Counted from the first letter of the stretch, positions 8,859 through 17,030 are shown. The stretch: 34,474 nt of DNA from CAZLLE01 sp964560425 (GCA_964560425.1 CAZLLE010000089.1:1-34474); one strand, 5' to 3'. A program made the numbers and translations. Notes: generated by a model from the letters alone, not told the origin.

Positions 8859-9274
8859 CGGCAATTTTCCATTTTTAGAAGAATTTTTATTTTTTTTGGT
8901 AGAGTTGTACTATTATCAATATAACCAATAGCTGTTGGTACTTTTTCTAAATATCCAAAAAGCATAGCTCTACTTTTAACTACTTTGGGCGGTCTCTTGC
9001 CATTGTAGTGTGCTTTTAGCCAATATCTTTCTAATACTCTTCTACTTTTTTTTAATATGTTTTTTTCAAAATAGAGTCTTAATGGATCATCAAATGAGTA
9101 GTTAATTGGTAATAACATATAATTTTTTATAAATCTTTTTTGATCCAAAAAGATAGCTTTTATCTCTCTTTGTGTTAAGTGATCTTTTGGAAAATTTATA
9201 TTTGTAATAACAATAAGGTCTCTTGGAAATAAAAATGATGTATATATGAGTAAAAAAAATATTATTTTTTTCAT
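8855..9274 (-). CDS. Short PstS-like periplasmic protein
   Basis: A 139-residue exported protein resembling part of the phosphate ABC-transporter solute-binding (PBP-like) family. It has an N-terminal signal sequence (MKKIIFFLLIYTSFLF) and the family stretches TQREIKAIFL, YWLKAHYNGKRPPKVV and TAIGYID. Full PstS is more than twice as long and bilobal. This is the stand-alone short form, often annotated as a phosphate ABC-transporter substrate-binding protein but with no transporter genes nearby. Its genes are a barrel protein 2 nt upstream and a histidine kinase overlapping downstream, so sensing is a better guess than uptake. The ligand is unknown; calling it phosphate would be over-reading. 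Confidence 0.72.
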   Translation of the reverse strand: MKKIIFFLLIYTSFLFPRDLIVITNINFPKDHLTQREIKAIFLDQKRFIKNYMLLPINYSFDDPLRLYFEKNILKKSRRVLERYWLKAHYNGKRPPKVVKSRAMLFGYLEKVPTAIGYIDNSTTLPKKIKILLKMENCR

Positions 9275-9276
9275 TT

Positions 9277-10227
9277 TTAAAATACCATTGAATATGAGAA
9301 TAGAAATCGGTTGTTTTTTACTCTAGAGTATTGGATATATTCACCTTTGAGTGTGATTGATGGTTTTGGTCTAAATGTATATCCTAGTATGGATATAGAC
9401 TCTTTTAGATTTTGATTTTTATATCTCTCTCCTCTGAGTGTTATATCATGTTTATCAAGAATGTGCCATGTAGTTTGAAAATATCCATCATAAGGGGTAT
9501 CTTGATTTGAATTGGTCTGTTTTGTAAAAAGTTCACCGAGTATTGTAAAAGTATCTGTTCTATTCTCAAATCCAACTCCTCCATAAAATACATGATTATT
9601 AGAACTATCGTAAAAATAACCACTATTTATTTTATATGTAAAATAATCAGAATATTTTGTAAATCCAATTGAGTAGTGTCTATTTGTTTGTAAATTATTG
9701 TATCTTTTACTAATATTTTGGTTATGTTGAAAAGTTAGTGAGATTGTACTCTCTTCTTGGTCAAAGTTATATTCACACATCATTCCTGTTGTAAGATTTG
9801 GAAAAGTTGATTTTAGAAGATGTGGTTTGCTAGTAGTATCCACTAGTGCATTAACAGGAACTTTATTCCAAAAACCTATATCTGAATTAAATTTCCCGAT
9901 GGTAACTGTACTATTTTCACTGATCTCATATGATAGTTGAAATCGTTCTATATAGAGAGTTAAATTAGATTTTTTAATATTTTTTATTGGTACATCTGAT
10001 ATCTCTATCTCTCCTAATAGATTTATCTTGTAATAGTTGCTATAAAAAAGTAGTGCTATATCATCAAAGATAATATCTTCATCATCATGTTCCTCATAGT
10101 TTATATTAAAATAGCCACCTATAATAATGGGTGTATTATCTATCTTATAACCATAATTTATATGTTCATCGCAACTAGATACTAAAGTAAATAAAAAAAG
10201 TACAAACAGATAGATTAGTTTGTACAT
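9277..10227 (-). CDS. Outer-membrane beta-barrel protein (porin-like)
   Basis: A 316-residue exported protein with barrel character: alternating hydrophobic and polar residues in many short strands (ISLTFQHNQ, FTYKINSGYFYD, ITLRGERY) and a terminal phenylalanine in FLFSYSMVF, the usual outer-membrane insertion signal. The N-terminal signal ends near LVSSC; a lipobox-like Cys is present, but lipidation would be unusual for a barrel. AAGGAT precedes the ATG at 10227. It is the first gene of the porin, PstS-like and kinase operon, so all three should be co-expressed from the promoter region shared with the divergent multihaem gene. The specific family and transported solute were not identified. 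Confidence 0.68.
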   Translation of the reverse strand: MYKLIYLFVLFLFTLVSSCDEHINYGYKIDNTPIIIGGYFNINYEEHDDEDIIFDDIALLFYSNYYKINLLGEIEISDVPIKNIKKSNLTLYIERFQLSYEISENSTVTIGKFNSDIGFWNKVPVNALVDTTSKPHLLKSTFPNLTTGMMCEYNFDQEESTISLTFQHNQNISKRYNNLQTNRHYSIGFTKYSDYFTYKINSGYFYDSSNNHVFYGGVGFENRTDTFTILGELFTKQTNSNQDTPYDGYFQTTWHILDKHDITLRGERYKNQNLKESISILGYTFRPKPSITLKGEYIQYSRVKNNRFLFSYSMVF

Positions 10228-10265
10228 AAAGATCCTTTTTTGGTAATTTTAACTTAATTTTACAA

Positions 10266-10287
10266 AAATTCATAAAAAATTCATAAA
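10266..10287. promoter_or_regulatory. Tandem 11-bp repeat, candidate OmpR/PhoB-type operator
   Basis: The unit AAATTCATAAA occurs twice head to tail without a gap (10266-10276 and 10277-10287). Its place is the divergent promoter region between the porin/kinase operon (minus) and the multihaem lipoprotein (plus). OmpR/PhoB-family dimers bind direct repeats spaced 11 bp, and the TTCAT core resembles the TGTCAT core of the enterobacterial Pho box. The regulator encoded at 6716 is the natural candidate. The sequence is AT-rich, so chance repetition is possible. Confidence 0.5.
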
Positions 10288-10326
10288 TTAATCTTATATT
10301 TCATCTAAACAAAGTAGGAGGATATT

Positions 10327-12096
10327 ATGAAACAAATATTAATGGCTGTTTCTATAAGTTTATTATTGGTGCTCACTTATGTGGGGTGTGGTAGTTCATC
10401 TAGTGATGATGAGAAAAGAGATTCCGAATCAACTACGGTATCATCAGATAGTAGTGAGATTAGCAGTGGGGGAGTTAATAGTAATGATAGCTCATTTGGT
10501 TCAATAGCTAATTCTAGTGCTTTTGTCTCTGGAGATAGGTATCGTCTTTTGGCATGGAATGATTTAGGAATGCACTGTATGGATGGTAGCGATTATTCAG
10601 TTTTTTCAATTTTGCCTCCATATAATAATCTTGTTGCTCAACTTGTTGAGAGAAAAGATGGTGATGCAAAGAGAGTTAAGTCAGGTGTAACTCTTACATA
10701 TGAATCAATAAACTCTTTAGATGGTAAATTAAATAGTGAAAGTAGTAGCAAAACAAATTTTTGGGATTATACAAAAGCACTGTTTGGTGTAGATTTGGCT
10801 AAAGATGTAGGATTAGCAGGTAATAAAGTTCAGAGTCTAACTCCTCAACAGTTGATATATAATGCAACCAATGATTGGTGGAGTGCCGAAGGTATTCCTA
10901 CGAGTCCTAGAAATGATGATGGCTCTATGAATCACTATCCTATGGTAAAAGTTACAGCAAAAGATACAAGTGGTAATATACTTGCAACTACTACAACAGT
11001 ACTTCCTGTAAGTGATGAGATGGATTGTCGTAAATGCCATGCTTCAAATAGTAGTAATGATGCTAAACCAAATAGTGGATGGGTAAATAGTACTGATATA
11101 GAAAAAGATTATAAACTTAATATTTTAAAATTACATGATGAAAAAAATGATATTTCATCTTATTTGGCAGAGTTAAAAGTCAAAGGTTATGATTATGCTA
11201 ATACTTTAAGTGAGACTGTTGCTAATGGAATCCCTGTTTTGTGTGCTTCATGTCATAAGAGTAATGCTCTTCCAAATAGTGGTATTGCTGGAATTCCTCC
11301 TCTTACAGAGGCACTACATAGTGAACATGCAAGTGTTATTGATCCTTTGAGTGGTCAAATGTTGGATAATGCATCTAATCGTAGTGCTTGTTATGCTTGT
11401 CATCCTGGAGCTACAACGCAATGTCTAAGAGGTGCAATGGGTAAAGCTAAAAATTCAGATGGTACTATGAAAATGCAGTGTCAAAGTTGTCATGGTGGTA
11501 TGCGTGCTGTTGGTAAAAAAGATAGAGAAGGTTGGTTAGATGAGCCAAATTGTCAAAGTTGTCATCAAGATGGGCATAGATATACTGAAGCTGTTACTGA
11601 TTTTGCAAGTGGAACTCTTAGAGCATCATTAGATAATAGATTTGCTACCAATCCAAATACTCCAGCTCAAGGTAAAAGTCTATATAGATTTAGTACAGGA
11701 CATGAAGGTATGCAGTGTAGTTCATGTCATGGAGCAACTCATGCAATATATCCTAGTTTGAGAAAGGAAGATAATCTTCAAAGTATTGGTGTACAAGGAC
11801 ATGCAGGAACAATTCATGAGTGTACATCTTGTCACTTAACTACTCCAAAAACAGCAGATAAAGGTCCTCATGGAATGCACTCTGTAGGTCAATATTGGGT
11901 AGATAAACATGATAATGAGGCTGAAGGTGATGCCACAAAATGTAAAAGTTGCCATGGTCAAGATTATAGAGGAAGTTTCTTATCTAAAACATTTAGTAAA
12001 AGAGATTTTGATATTGATGATGGTAAGAGAAAATCTTATGAAGCAGGTGTCGCTGTAAGTTGTTATGATTGTCATAATGGACCAGATGGCGAATAG
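10327..12096 (+). CDS. Nine-haem c-type cytochrome lipoprotein
   Basis: An exported electron-transfer protein of 589 aa. I count nine CxxCH sites: CRKCH (C234), CASCH (C306), CYACH (C355), CQSCH twice, CSSCH, CTSCH, CKSCH and CYDCH (C579). All lie in the C-terminal 60%. The N-terminus has a hydrophobic leader ending in TYVGCGSSSS; the Cys before a Ser-rich linker looks like a lipid anchor, although Tyr at -3 is not a strong lipobox. The haem-free N-terminal domain has WNDLGMHCMD and SVFSILPPYNNL, which I recognise as recurring in multihaem proteins of metal- and sulfur-metabolising bacteria. It has a strong ribosome binding site (AGGAGGAT). It is divergent from the sensor operon. No quinol oxidase or maturation gene is adjacent, so the electron route is unknown. 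Confidence 0.88.
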   Translation: MKQILMAVSISLLLVLTYVGCGSSSSDDEKRDSESTTVSSDSSEISSGGVNSNDSSFGSIANSSAFVSGDRYRLLAWNDLGMHCMDGSDYSVFSILPPYNNLVAQLVERKDGDAKRVKSGVTLTYESINSLDGKLNSESSSKTNFWDYTKALFGVDLAKDVGLAGNKVQSLTPQQLIYNATNDWWSAEGIPTSPRNDDGSMNHYPMVKVTAKDTSGNILATTTTVLPVSDEMDCRKCHASNSSNDAKPNSGWVNSTDIEKDYKLNILKLHDEKNDISSYLAELKVKGYDYANTLSETVANGIPVLCASCHKSNALPNSGIAGIPPLTEALHSEHASVIDPLSGQMLDNASNRSACYACHPGATTQCLRGAMGKAKNSDGTMKMQCQSCHGGMRAVGKKDREGWLDEPNCQSCHQDGHRYTEAVTDFASGTLRASLDNRFATNPNTPAQGKSLYRFSTGHEGMQCSSCHGATHAIYPSLRKEDNLQSIGVQGHAGTIHECTSCHLTTPKTADKGPHGMHSVGQYWVDKHDNEAEGDATKCKSCHGQDYRGSFLSKTFSKRDFDIDDGKRKSYEAGVAVSCYDCHNGPDGE

Positions 12097-12107
12097 TATT
12101 GATTTAA

Positions 12108-12151
12108 AGTCCTTTATTTGTGATAATGAAGGACTATAGTTTAAACTTTTT
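12108..12151 (+). terminator. Rho-independent terminator after the multihaem gene
   Basis: An 11-bp stem (AGTCCTTTATT with AATGAAGGACT, one G-T pair) around a TGTGAT loop spans 12108-12135, 11 nt after the cytochrome stop. A T-run (CTTTTT, 12146-12151) follows after a short A/T spacer. It lies between convergent genes and may serve both strands, but the T-run is better on the plus side. Confidence 0.6.
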
Positions 12152-12156
12152 AGTGA

Positions 12157-12975
12157 TTATTCTTTGATTTGAGAAGCTAAAAGCATATTATAAAGTTCAG
12201 CAGGATGTAGTCCATTTTGCTTTGCTAGTTTTTTAAAGCTTATTTTGGGAGTGGCTTTTATATTATATACTTTTAGATGATTGATAAATTTATCTAAATT
12301 CATTTTATACTCTATTGATAATCTATTAAGTGATTTATGAGCTATTCCTATTGGAATATCGAGAGGGAGTCTAAATTTACTTGAAGGTGATTTTATTAGT
12401 TGATATATCTTTTTTGGTGTTGTATTATTTTGTATTGCTATCTTTTTAAGTCTATCTTTGGGAGAGTCTACTTTTATATTGTTTGTCTGTAATGTTTTTA
12501 ATGCTTTAGAGAGATTTATATCACTTAATATAGCAAAATCTTGAAGTGTAGAGTACTCTGCATAGCCAAATGGTGGATTTCCATCATCTATTGAGTTGAT
12601 TGCTTTTATACCATTTCCTATATTTACCAAAAAGCTAAAAGGAAATATCATATTTATAGTTCCCACCATAAAAAGAGAAACCCAAATTAGAGCAAAATTG
12701 AACTCTTTGGTAAAAATCTTTAGCTCTTTTTTGATTTTGAGGTAGTTTTTTATTGGTTTCCAATTAAAATATATGTGCCATATTATCATGACCAAAAAAA
12801 ATATCCCTAGATTGATATGAAGGTTGTCCCACTGTTGCTTATCTAATCCCAAAAATTTCCAATCAGTCCAAGATGTAACCTTTCTATCGGGAATAAAATA
12901 TAAAACCCCACTAGATACAAATATAATAATAAAAGATAGAGCAGCTGAAAGTGAGACAAATCTTTGATACTTCAT
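12157..12975 (-). CDS. DUF4405-like cytochrome-b-type membrane protein with duplicated C-terminal domain
   Basis: A membrane protein of 272 aa. The first ~120 residues hold about three membrane segments (about 8-27, 52-70, 92-118) with His pairs in NLHINLGIF (H53) and IIWHIYFNW (H67), as in DUF4405 proteins proposed to bind b-haem. The C-terminal half is two copies of a ~55-residue helical unit (141-195 and 213-267), each with N-L-x-K, NIK and KK-x-A-x-QN...P...Y-x-x-L; I estimate about one-third identity with one gap. I chose the ATG at 12975 (AAGG upstream) over an in-frame extension to 13077 that would overlap the rhomboid gene and adds unlikely sequence. It is the last gene of the six-gene run. 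Its function is unknown; a role in electron transfer is inference. Confidence 0.65.
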   Translation of the reverse strand: MKYQRFVSLSAALSFIIIFVSSGVLYFIPDRKVTSWTDWKFLGLDKQQWDNLHINLGIFFLVMIIWHIYFNWKPIKNYLKIKKELKIFTKEFNFALIWVSLFMVGTINMIFPFSFLVNIGNGIKAINSIDDGNPPFGYAEYSTLQDFAILSDINLSKALKTLQTNNIKVDSPKDRLKKIAIQNNTTPKKIYQLIKSPSSKFRLPLDIPIGIAHKSLNRLSIEYKMNLDKFINHLKVYNIKATPKISFKKLAKQNGLHPAELYNMLLASQIKE

Positions 12976-13019
12976 TAATAACCTTTTTGTTGATATATTT
13001 TCTTCAATAGATATAGATT

Positions 13020-13538
13020 TTATAAAACAAGAGCCACGATCCAACCAATCACAAAACCTATTAAGTGAGCATACCACGCTATATTCATTCCCATCAATAG
13101 TGGAACAAAACTTATAAGTAGCATTGCTACAATCAATCCGCCTCTCATATTTTTGTCTTTGTGTGCAAACCAGCCAAATAGTACACTCAAAGCTCCTGAT
13201 GCTCCTACTAGATTATGATGTAGATTAAAATGGTGGATAAATTCAAAGCTTATTAGAGATGTGATTAAGCCTCCAACAATATAGAGTATTAAATATCTTA
13301 TTTTGATTTTTAGTTCATTTTCTAATAGATATCCAAATTGAAATAGTACAACCATATTCATTGCTAAATGAGATAGATTTGCATGCATAAACATAGATGT
13401 AAATGGTTGCCAATAGAATCCATAATCTAAAAATCCACTATTTAATCCAAGTTTATAATATAGTTCCTCGTCTCCTTGAGTGAGGAAAAAAACTATAACA
13501 TTTATAGCTATTAGAGTTGGTGTAATTATTACTGACAT
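13020..13538 (-). CDS. Rhomboid-family intramembrane serine protease
   Basis: A six-helix membrane protease of 172 aa that cleaves transmembrane substrates. Catalytic Ser is S114 in VGASGALS, and catalytic His is H158 in WYAHLIGFVIGW. The loop and helix-2 motif MHANLSHLAMNM supplies H52, H57 and N61, the usual oxyanion and structural residues. The length suits the compact bacterial core form without extra domains. Its ATG overlaps the stop of the 75-residue gene upstream by one base (TAATG), so translation is probably coupled. The substrate is unknown; single-pass or lipoprotein neighbours in this region are possible but unproven targets. Confidence 0.92.
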   Translation of the reverse strand: MSVIITPTLIAINVIVFFLTQGDEELYYKLGLNSGFLDYGFYWQPFTSMFMHANLSHLAMNMVVLFQFGYLLENELKIKIRYLILYIVGGLITSLISFEFIHHFNLHHNLVGASGALSVLFGWFAHKDKNMRGGLIVAMLLISFVPLLMGMNIAWYAHLIGFVIGWIVALVL

Positions 13539-13765
13539 TATTGGAGTTTAAACTCTTGTTCTATCTCTTTGCCTTTTTCAATACCTGATACAGTTAGTGA
13601 TTGATCCTCTATATATCCTCTGTTGCGAAGTGATTTTAGAAGTTTTTTGCCATCTTTGTATGTAAATACCCCTGCATCTTCCAACTTTTGGACTATATTA
13701 TCTAAGCTTTCATCATCCTCTTTTTTGAAAATTCCTAGCAGTAATACTCTCTCTTCTATTTCCAA
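13538..13765 (-). CDS. Small winged-helix-like hypothetical protein
   Basis: A soluble, charged 75-residue protein of unknown function. It opens MEIEERVLLLGIF, has a central DNIVQKLEDAGVFTYKDGKKLLKSL stretch (positions about 22-46) that could form the helices of a small winged helix, then RNRGYIEDQSLTVSGIEKG, which resembles the hairpin wing of such folds. The start is TTG at 13765, supported by AAGGA about 7 bases upstream; no ATG is available. The stop overlaps the rhomboid ATG by one base, so the two products are probably made together. DNA binding is only a guess from pattern. Confidence 0.6.
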   Translation of the reverse strand: MEIEERVLLLGIFKKEDDESLDNIVQKLEDAGVFTYKDGKKLLKSLRNRGYIEDQSLTVSGIEKGKEIEQEFKLQ

Positions 13766-13778
13766 TGTTTTTCCTTTT

Positions 13779-15248
13779 TTAAAATAGATAATTAAATTCT
13801 AAACGATATTCATTATAAGAGAGGTCTGCTTTATCTGTGCTTTGGGGATAATCTTTTGTAAAGGTTGTGCATATCTTCATGTATAGATTTGGAAAAGATT
13901 GAAAGTTTTTCAAGAAGTTGATTTGTACTATTTTGCTATCTGAGGGAACATTTTTCTCTTCATCATAATTTTCTATAATATATTTTGCATATAGTTTTGA
14001 ATTGGACAATTTATACATTCCCTCTAGCATGAGAGATTGTGTATTTGAGTACCAATTATATCTTCCTGTAGCTCTTGTAAATCCTTCTGTTGGAAATGCT
14101 CTCCATGGTGCAATTATATCTGCTTTATCGGCTACAAATGAGCTTCCCACTCTTATATATCCTTTTGGATGTTTTAGATCTACTCTTGCTGCAAATAGTG
14201 AGCTATCTAAAGAACCAATAACACTACTATAATAGCCTGTTAAAGGTTTGCCATCTAAATTTGTCTCTCCTGCAATATCTCCACCACCACTATCCATTTG
14301 ATTAAAATATCTAATTGCCGGGATAATACTCCACTCATCATCTAACTTTATATTATAATTAGCTTCAAAAACAAAATCTTGCAGAACTTCTGGTATGGCA
14401 AGAAAACCTAATTTAAATGTAGAGTTATTAAAAATTTTACTCTTCATATCAGCAATAATTAGAGCATGATTGGTATCTTTATTGTGTGCTTTGAAATTTT
14501 GATAAGTTAATCCTTTGTGGATTGCTCTATCATTATTATTTCTCCAGATATTTCCATTTTTATCTTTATATGTGATTACATCATGAGAGCTTTGATTTGA
14601 GCCTAGCTTTTGTGATGTAAAGTATGCAACTTTTATACTTGTTCTTCTAAGACTTTTGTTAAGCCAACTAATACCATCAAAACTATTTGGTACCATATTG
14701 ATATCATCTGAAGAGGTAAAGAGTGATTCATATAGTTGTCTACCTATTTTAATACCATTATTTTTGAAGCGATAAGATAGATAAGCTTGTCCTAATACAT
14801 TTAAACTATAGTCCGAATATGCTAGTGTTGTATCATTAATAAGTGTTTTATTAAAAAAATCAAGACCATTTTCTAGGTATTTAATTCTCTCTTTTGACAT
14901 ATTTAAAGATGAAGGAAGTTGAGAAGAGTATAATCCCAATCCTAATGAGAAACCATTGTATGGTGCACTTTTATATATTAGACTACCTCCTAGTGCTACT
15001 ACATAGCTATCTTCTTGCTCCTTTTTGATCTCATTTTCCCATGTATGAAAAAATGAGTTAGTTCTTAATCGACCATAAAACATACCATTTGTCAATGCTT
15101 GATATAGTGAACTAGCCTTTGATGGAAAATGTCTATAGGAGATATTCATATTATCTTTTATTATGGCTTTTGTACTATTCTTTGCTTGAAGTTCTACAAA
15201 AGAACTTATAATTATTGATATAATTAAAATATATTTGAGTTTATCCAC
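13779..15248 (-). CDS. OprD-like outer-membrane porin
   Basis: A 489-residue exported barrel. A signal peptide (about 1-22, ending LQA-KN) is followed by SLYQALTNGMFYGRLRTNSFF, whose GRLR-type opening is common to OprD-like channels of Campylobacterota, then many amphipathic strands, and a terminal Phe in RLEFNYLF. Length fits the OprD group (about 420-490 aa). The start is GTG at 15248, with AAAGGA at good spacing and no better ATG. It sits in the middle of the minus-strand run, 13 nt upstream of the small winged-helix-like gene. Solute specificity cannot be read, and the assignment is to fold and group only. Confidence 0.72.
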   Translation of the reverse strand: MDKLKYILIISIIISSFVELQAKNSTKAIIKDNMNISYRHFPSKASSLYQALTNGMFYGRLRTNSFFHTWENEIKKEQEDSYVVALGGSLIYKSAPYNGFSLGLGLYSSQLPSSLNMSKERIKYLENGLDFFNKTLINDTTLAYSDYSLNVLGQAYLSYRFKNNGIKIGRQLYESLFTSSDDINMVPNSFDGISWLNKSLRRTSIKVAYFTSQKLGSNQSSHDVITYKDKNGNIWRNNNDRAIHKGLTYQNFKAHNKDTNHALIIADMKSKIFNNSTFKLGFLAIPEVLQDFVFEANYNIKLDDEWSIIPAIRYFNQMDSGGGDIAGETNLDGKPLTGYYSSVIGSLDSSLFAARVDLKHPKGYIRVGSSFVADKADIIAPWRAFPTEGFTRATGRYNWYSNTQSLMLEGMYKLSNSKLYAKYIIENYDEEKNVPSDSKIVQINFLKNFQSFPNLYMKICTTFTKDYPQSTDKADLSYNEYRLEFNYLF

Positions 15249-15296
15249 TATTTTATCCTTTGATTGATCATAAGCAAAAAATGTTCCTTTTTATCG

Positions 15297-16202
15297 CTAT
15301 ATTGCCTTTACTTTAATCTCATAATTTTCCAAAAGTATGTCTGGTCCTACCAAAAAAAGTTTCATAATAACCTCCTCTAATTGAATAGTTTTTTTTGCTT
15401 TTATATCAAAAAAGAAGTTGTTTTTTTCCTCTTGTAAAATTTGTTTTGCAGTGTTCATGATATCTATTTCAAGCTCTTGGTTAAATTTTTTGTTTAGATT
15501 GATATCTAAGATAGAGATTGTCTGTTTTATCATATGATTCCAAATCTCTTCATTACTCATACTTTTGTATCTTGATGGCATTTTATCTATACAACATTTT
15601 TTCATTTGTGTTATAAAATCATAAAAAATAATTCTCTTTTCAGATAGATCAAATGTCCCTTGGAAGCTTTCTAAAATAGGAAATGTATTGATGTTTTTAA
15701 TATTCGCACTTATTACAAAAGGCGTGAGTTTATCTTTTACATTAAGCTCTTTGACATTGATAGCTTTGATTGTTTTCCCATCTGTTAGCATGGTTGCCTC
15801 TATTGTTGCACTATATCCTGATGTATATTTTTTGAAAAAGCTCTCCATCTTTCTTGCAATTTCATCATGAAAAAGAGATGATATATCAAACATAGAGCTA
15901 TTAATACCCTCTATTTTTGCATCAAGGGGTAGATCAATAAAGTTACCCTCTTGAAAAGTTATAGTAGGATCAATATTATAAATAGTTACTTTATCTGCTA
16001 TTTTTGTTTGTTGATATTTGATTTCATAGATAGAGCAGTCACTCTTTAAAAGTAATCCACTACACTCTATTTTTTTATATGATAGATCATGAGTATTTTC
16101 AATTTGCTTTTGAAACTCCTCTTCTATCATGTTGTTTTTGATTTGAAATAGTGTAATAGTAGTAGCTACTATTATCAATATTGATATGATAATTTTATTC
16201 AT
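15297..16202 (-). CDS. Single-pass exported protein of unknown function
   Basis: A 301-residue protein I do not recognise. Residues 4-21 form one hydrophobic segment without a clear cleavage site, so it is probably anchored in the inner membrane with the rest in the periplasm. Two Cys near the start of the soluble part (IECSGLLLKSDCSIY) and a CC pair (KKCCIDK) could form disulfides. The pattern of alternating strands in the first half and helices later is unlike known enzymes. It begins 9 nt after the DUF5718-like gene, so the two are likely co-transcribed. The ribosome binding site is weak, consistent with dependence on the upstream gene. Confidence 0.6.
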   Translation of the reverse strand: MNKIIISILIIVATTITLFQIKNNMIEEEFQKQIENTHDLSYKKIECSGLLLKSDCSIYEIKYQQTKIADKVTIYNIDPTITFQEGNFIDLPLDAKIEGINSSMFDISSLFHDEIARKMESFFKKYTSGYSATIEATMLTDGKTIKAINVKELNVKDKLTPFVISANIKNINTFPILESFQGTFDLSEKRIIFYDFITQMKKCCIDKMPSRYKSMSNEEIWNHMIKQTISILDINLNKKFNQELEIDIMNTAKQILQEEKNNFFFDIKAKKTIQLEEVIMKLFLVGPDILLENYEIKVKAI

Positions 16203-16211
16203 TTATCGCAA

Positions 16212-17030
16212 TTATATGATTTTCTGTTTTAAAATTGATAGTGATTTTTTATCAAAATTTTCTACTTCAACCATTTTTATAATATCATCATGGCTATATA
16301 GATCATGATCATAAACAATTACAAAAAGTTTATCATCTTTTTTTAGAAAATTTTTCTCTCCAAAATCTGTATATCTAGTTGCTCCAATTGATATAATAAG
16401 CTCTTTTGGGTATTGAGCTATTTTAATTAGTGACTTTAAATCTTCAAGTGGACCTTGATCTTTTTGAGTGTTTAATTTATCTATTATCCATTTTTTTAAT
16501 TTTTCATAGAAGTAGCTATAGCCTAAAAGTTCACTATTTTCTCCATATTGAATTACCTTTTCATCTCTTTTGATAAAAGATGTCAGGCTATATTGATCCA
16601 TAATACCACCTTTAGTAAATTTATCAATTTGAATCTCTTCTTGGCTTACTCCTTTTGTATCTTCTCCCCAATTTTTTTTATGACTGATCTTTTTTGCACC
16701 CTCTACTCTAATTGAACAATCGTTGTATGCCATAAATGATATTGGAATAAGTGATGAAATATCACCGTTTTTATCGTAAGATATAGTGTATCTAAGTGCC
16801 ACTTCAGGTTCCATTTGGATATTTTTATCTTCTATAAAACGGATATGATCTGCCGAAAATGGATATATACTTAAAAAACTCTTCTCATGTGGCACATAGG
16901 TTGGAAAAATACCTTTTGGTGCATCTTCTGAATCTACTTCAACTCCGATAAAATCTTCACTCTCTCCTGCTTGTTCTAAATGATGTGCAAAATTTCCAGC
17001 TATACCAAAACCAATAATATTTTTTTCCAT
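16212..17030 (-). CDS. Conserved cytosolic protein, probably DUF5718 family
   Basis: A 272-residue soluble protein with no signal or membrane segment. The opening IGFGIAGNFAHHLEQAGE matches my memory of DUF5718 proteins, found mostly in Campylobacterota; I could not verify this. Further stretches such as MAYNDCSIRVEGAKKISHKKNWG (about 101-123) and ELIISIGATRYTDFGE are well ordered and suggest an enzyme fold, possibly related to fumarylacetoacetate-hydrolase-like proteins, but I see no catalytic motif that settles it. It is the first gene of the six-gene run, facing a promoter region shared with the c-di-GMP phosphodiesterase. Its function is unknown. Confidence 0.6.
   Translation of the reverse strand: MEKNIIGFGIAGNFAHHLEQAGESEDFIGVEVDSEDAPKGIFPTYVPHEKSFLSIYPFSADHIRFIEDKNIQMEPEVALRYTISYDKNGDISSLIPISFMAYNDCSIRVEGAKKISHKKNWGEDTKGVSQEEIQIDKFTKGGIMDQYSLTSFIKRDEKVIQYGENSELLGYSYFYEKLKKWIIDKLNTQKDQGPLEDLKSLIKIAQYPKELIISIGATRYTDFGEKNFLKKDDKLFVIVYDHDLYSHDDIIKMVEVENFDKKSLSILKQKII

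Noticed and set aside
10266..10287. Possibility that the 11-bp tandem repeat is part of a CRISPR or iteron array
   Set aside because: There are only two copies with no spacer and no further copies nearby, and no Cas or replication gene; a regulator site is more reasonable.
12976..13077. N-terminal extension of the DUF4405-like protein into the rhomboid gene
   Set aside because: The ATG at 12975 has a proper ribosome binding site and begins right before the first membrane helix; the extension is the reverse frame of rhomboid codons.
13779..15248. Reading the OprD-like porin and the barrel at 9277 as copies of one gene
   Set aside because: They differ in length (489 and 316 aa) and share no stretch I can align beyond general barrel pattern.
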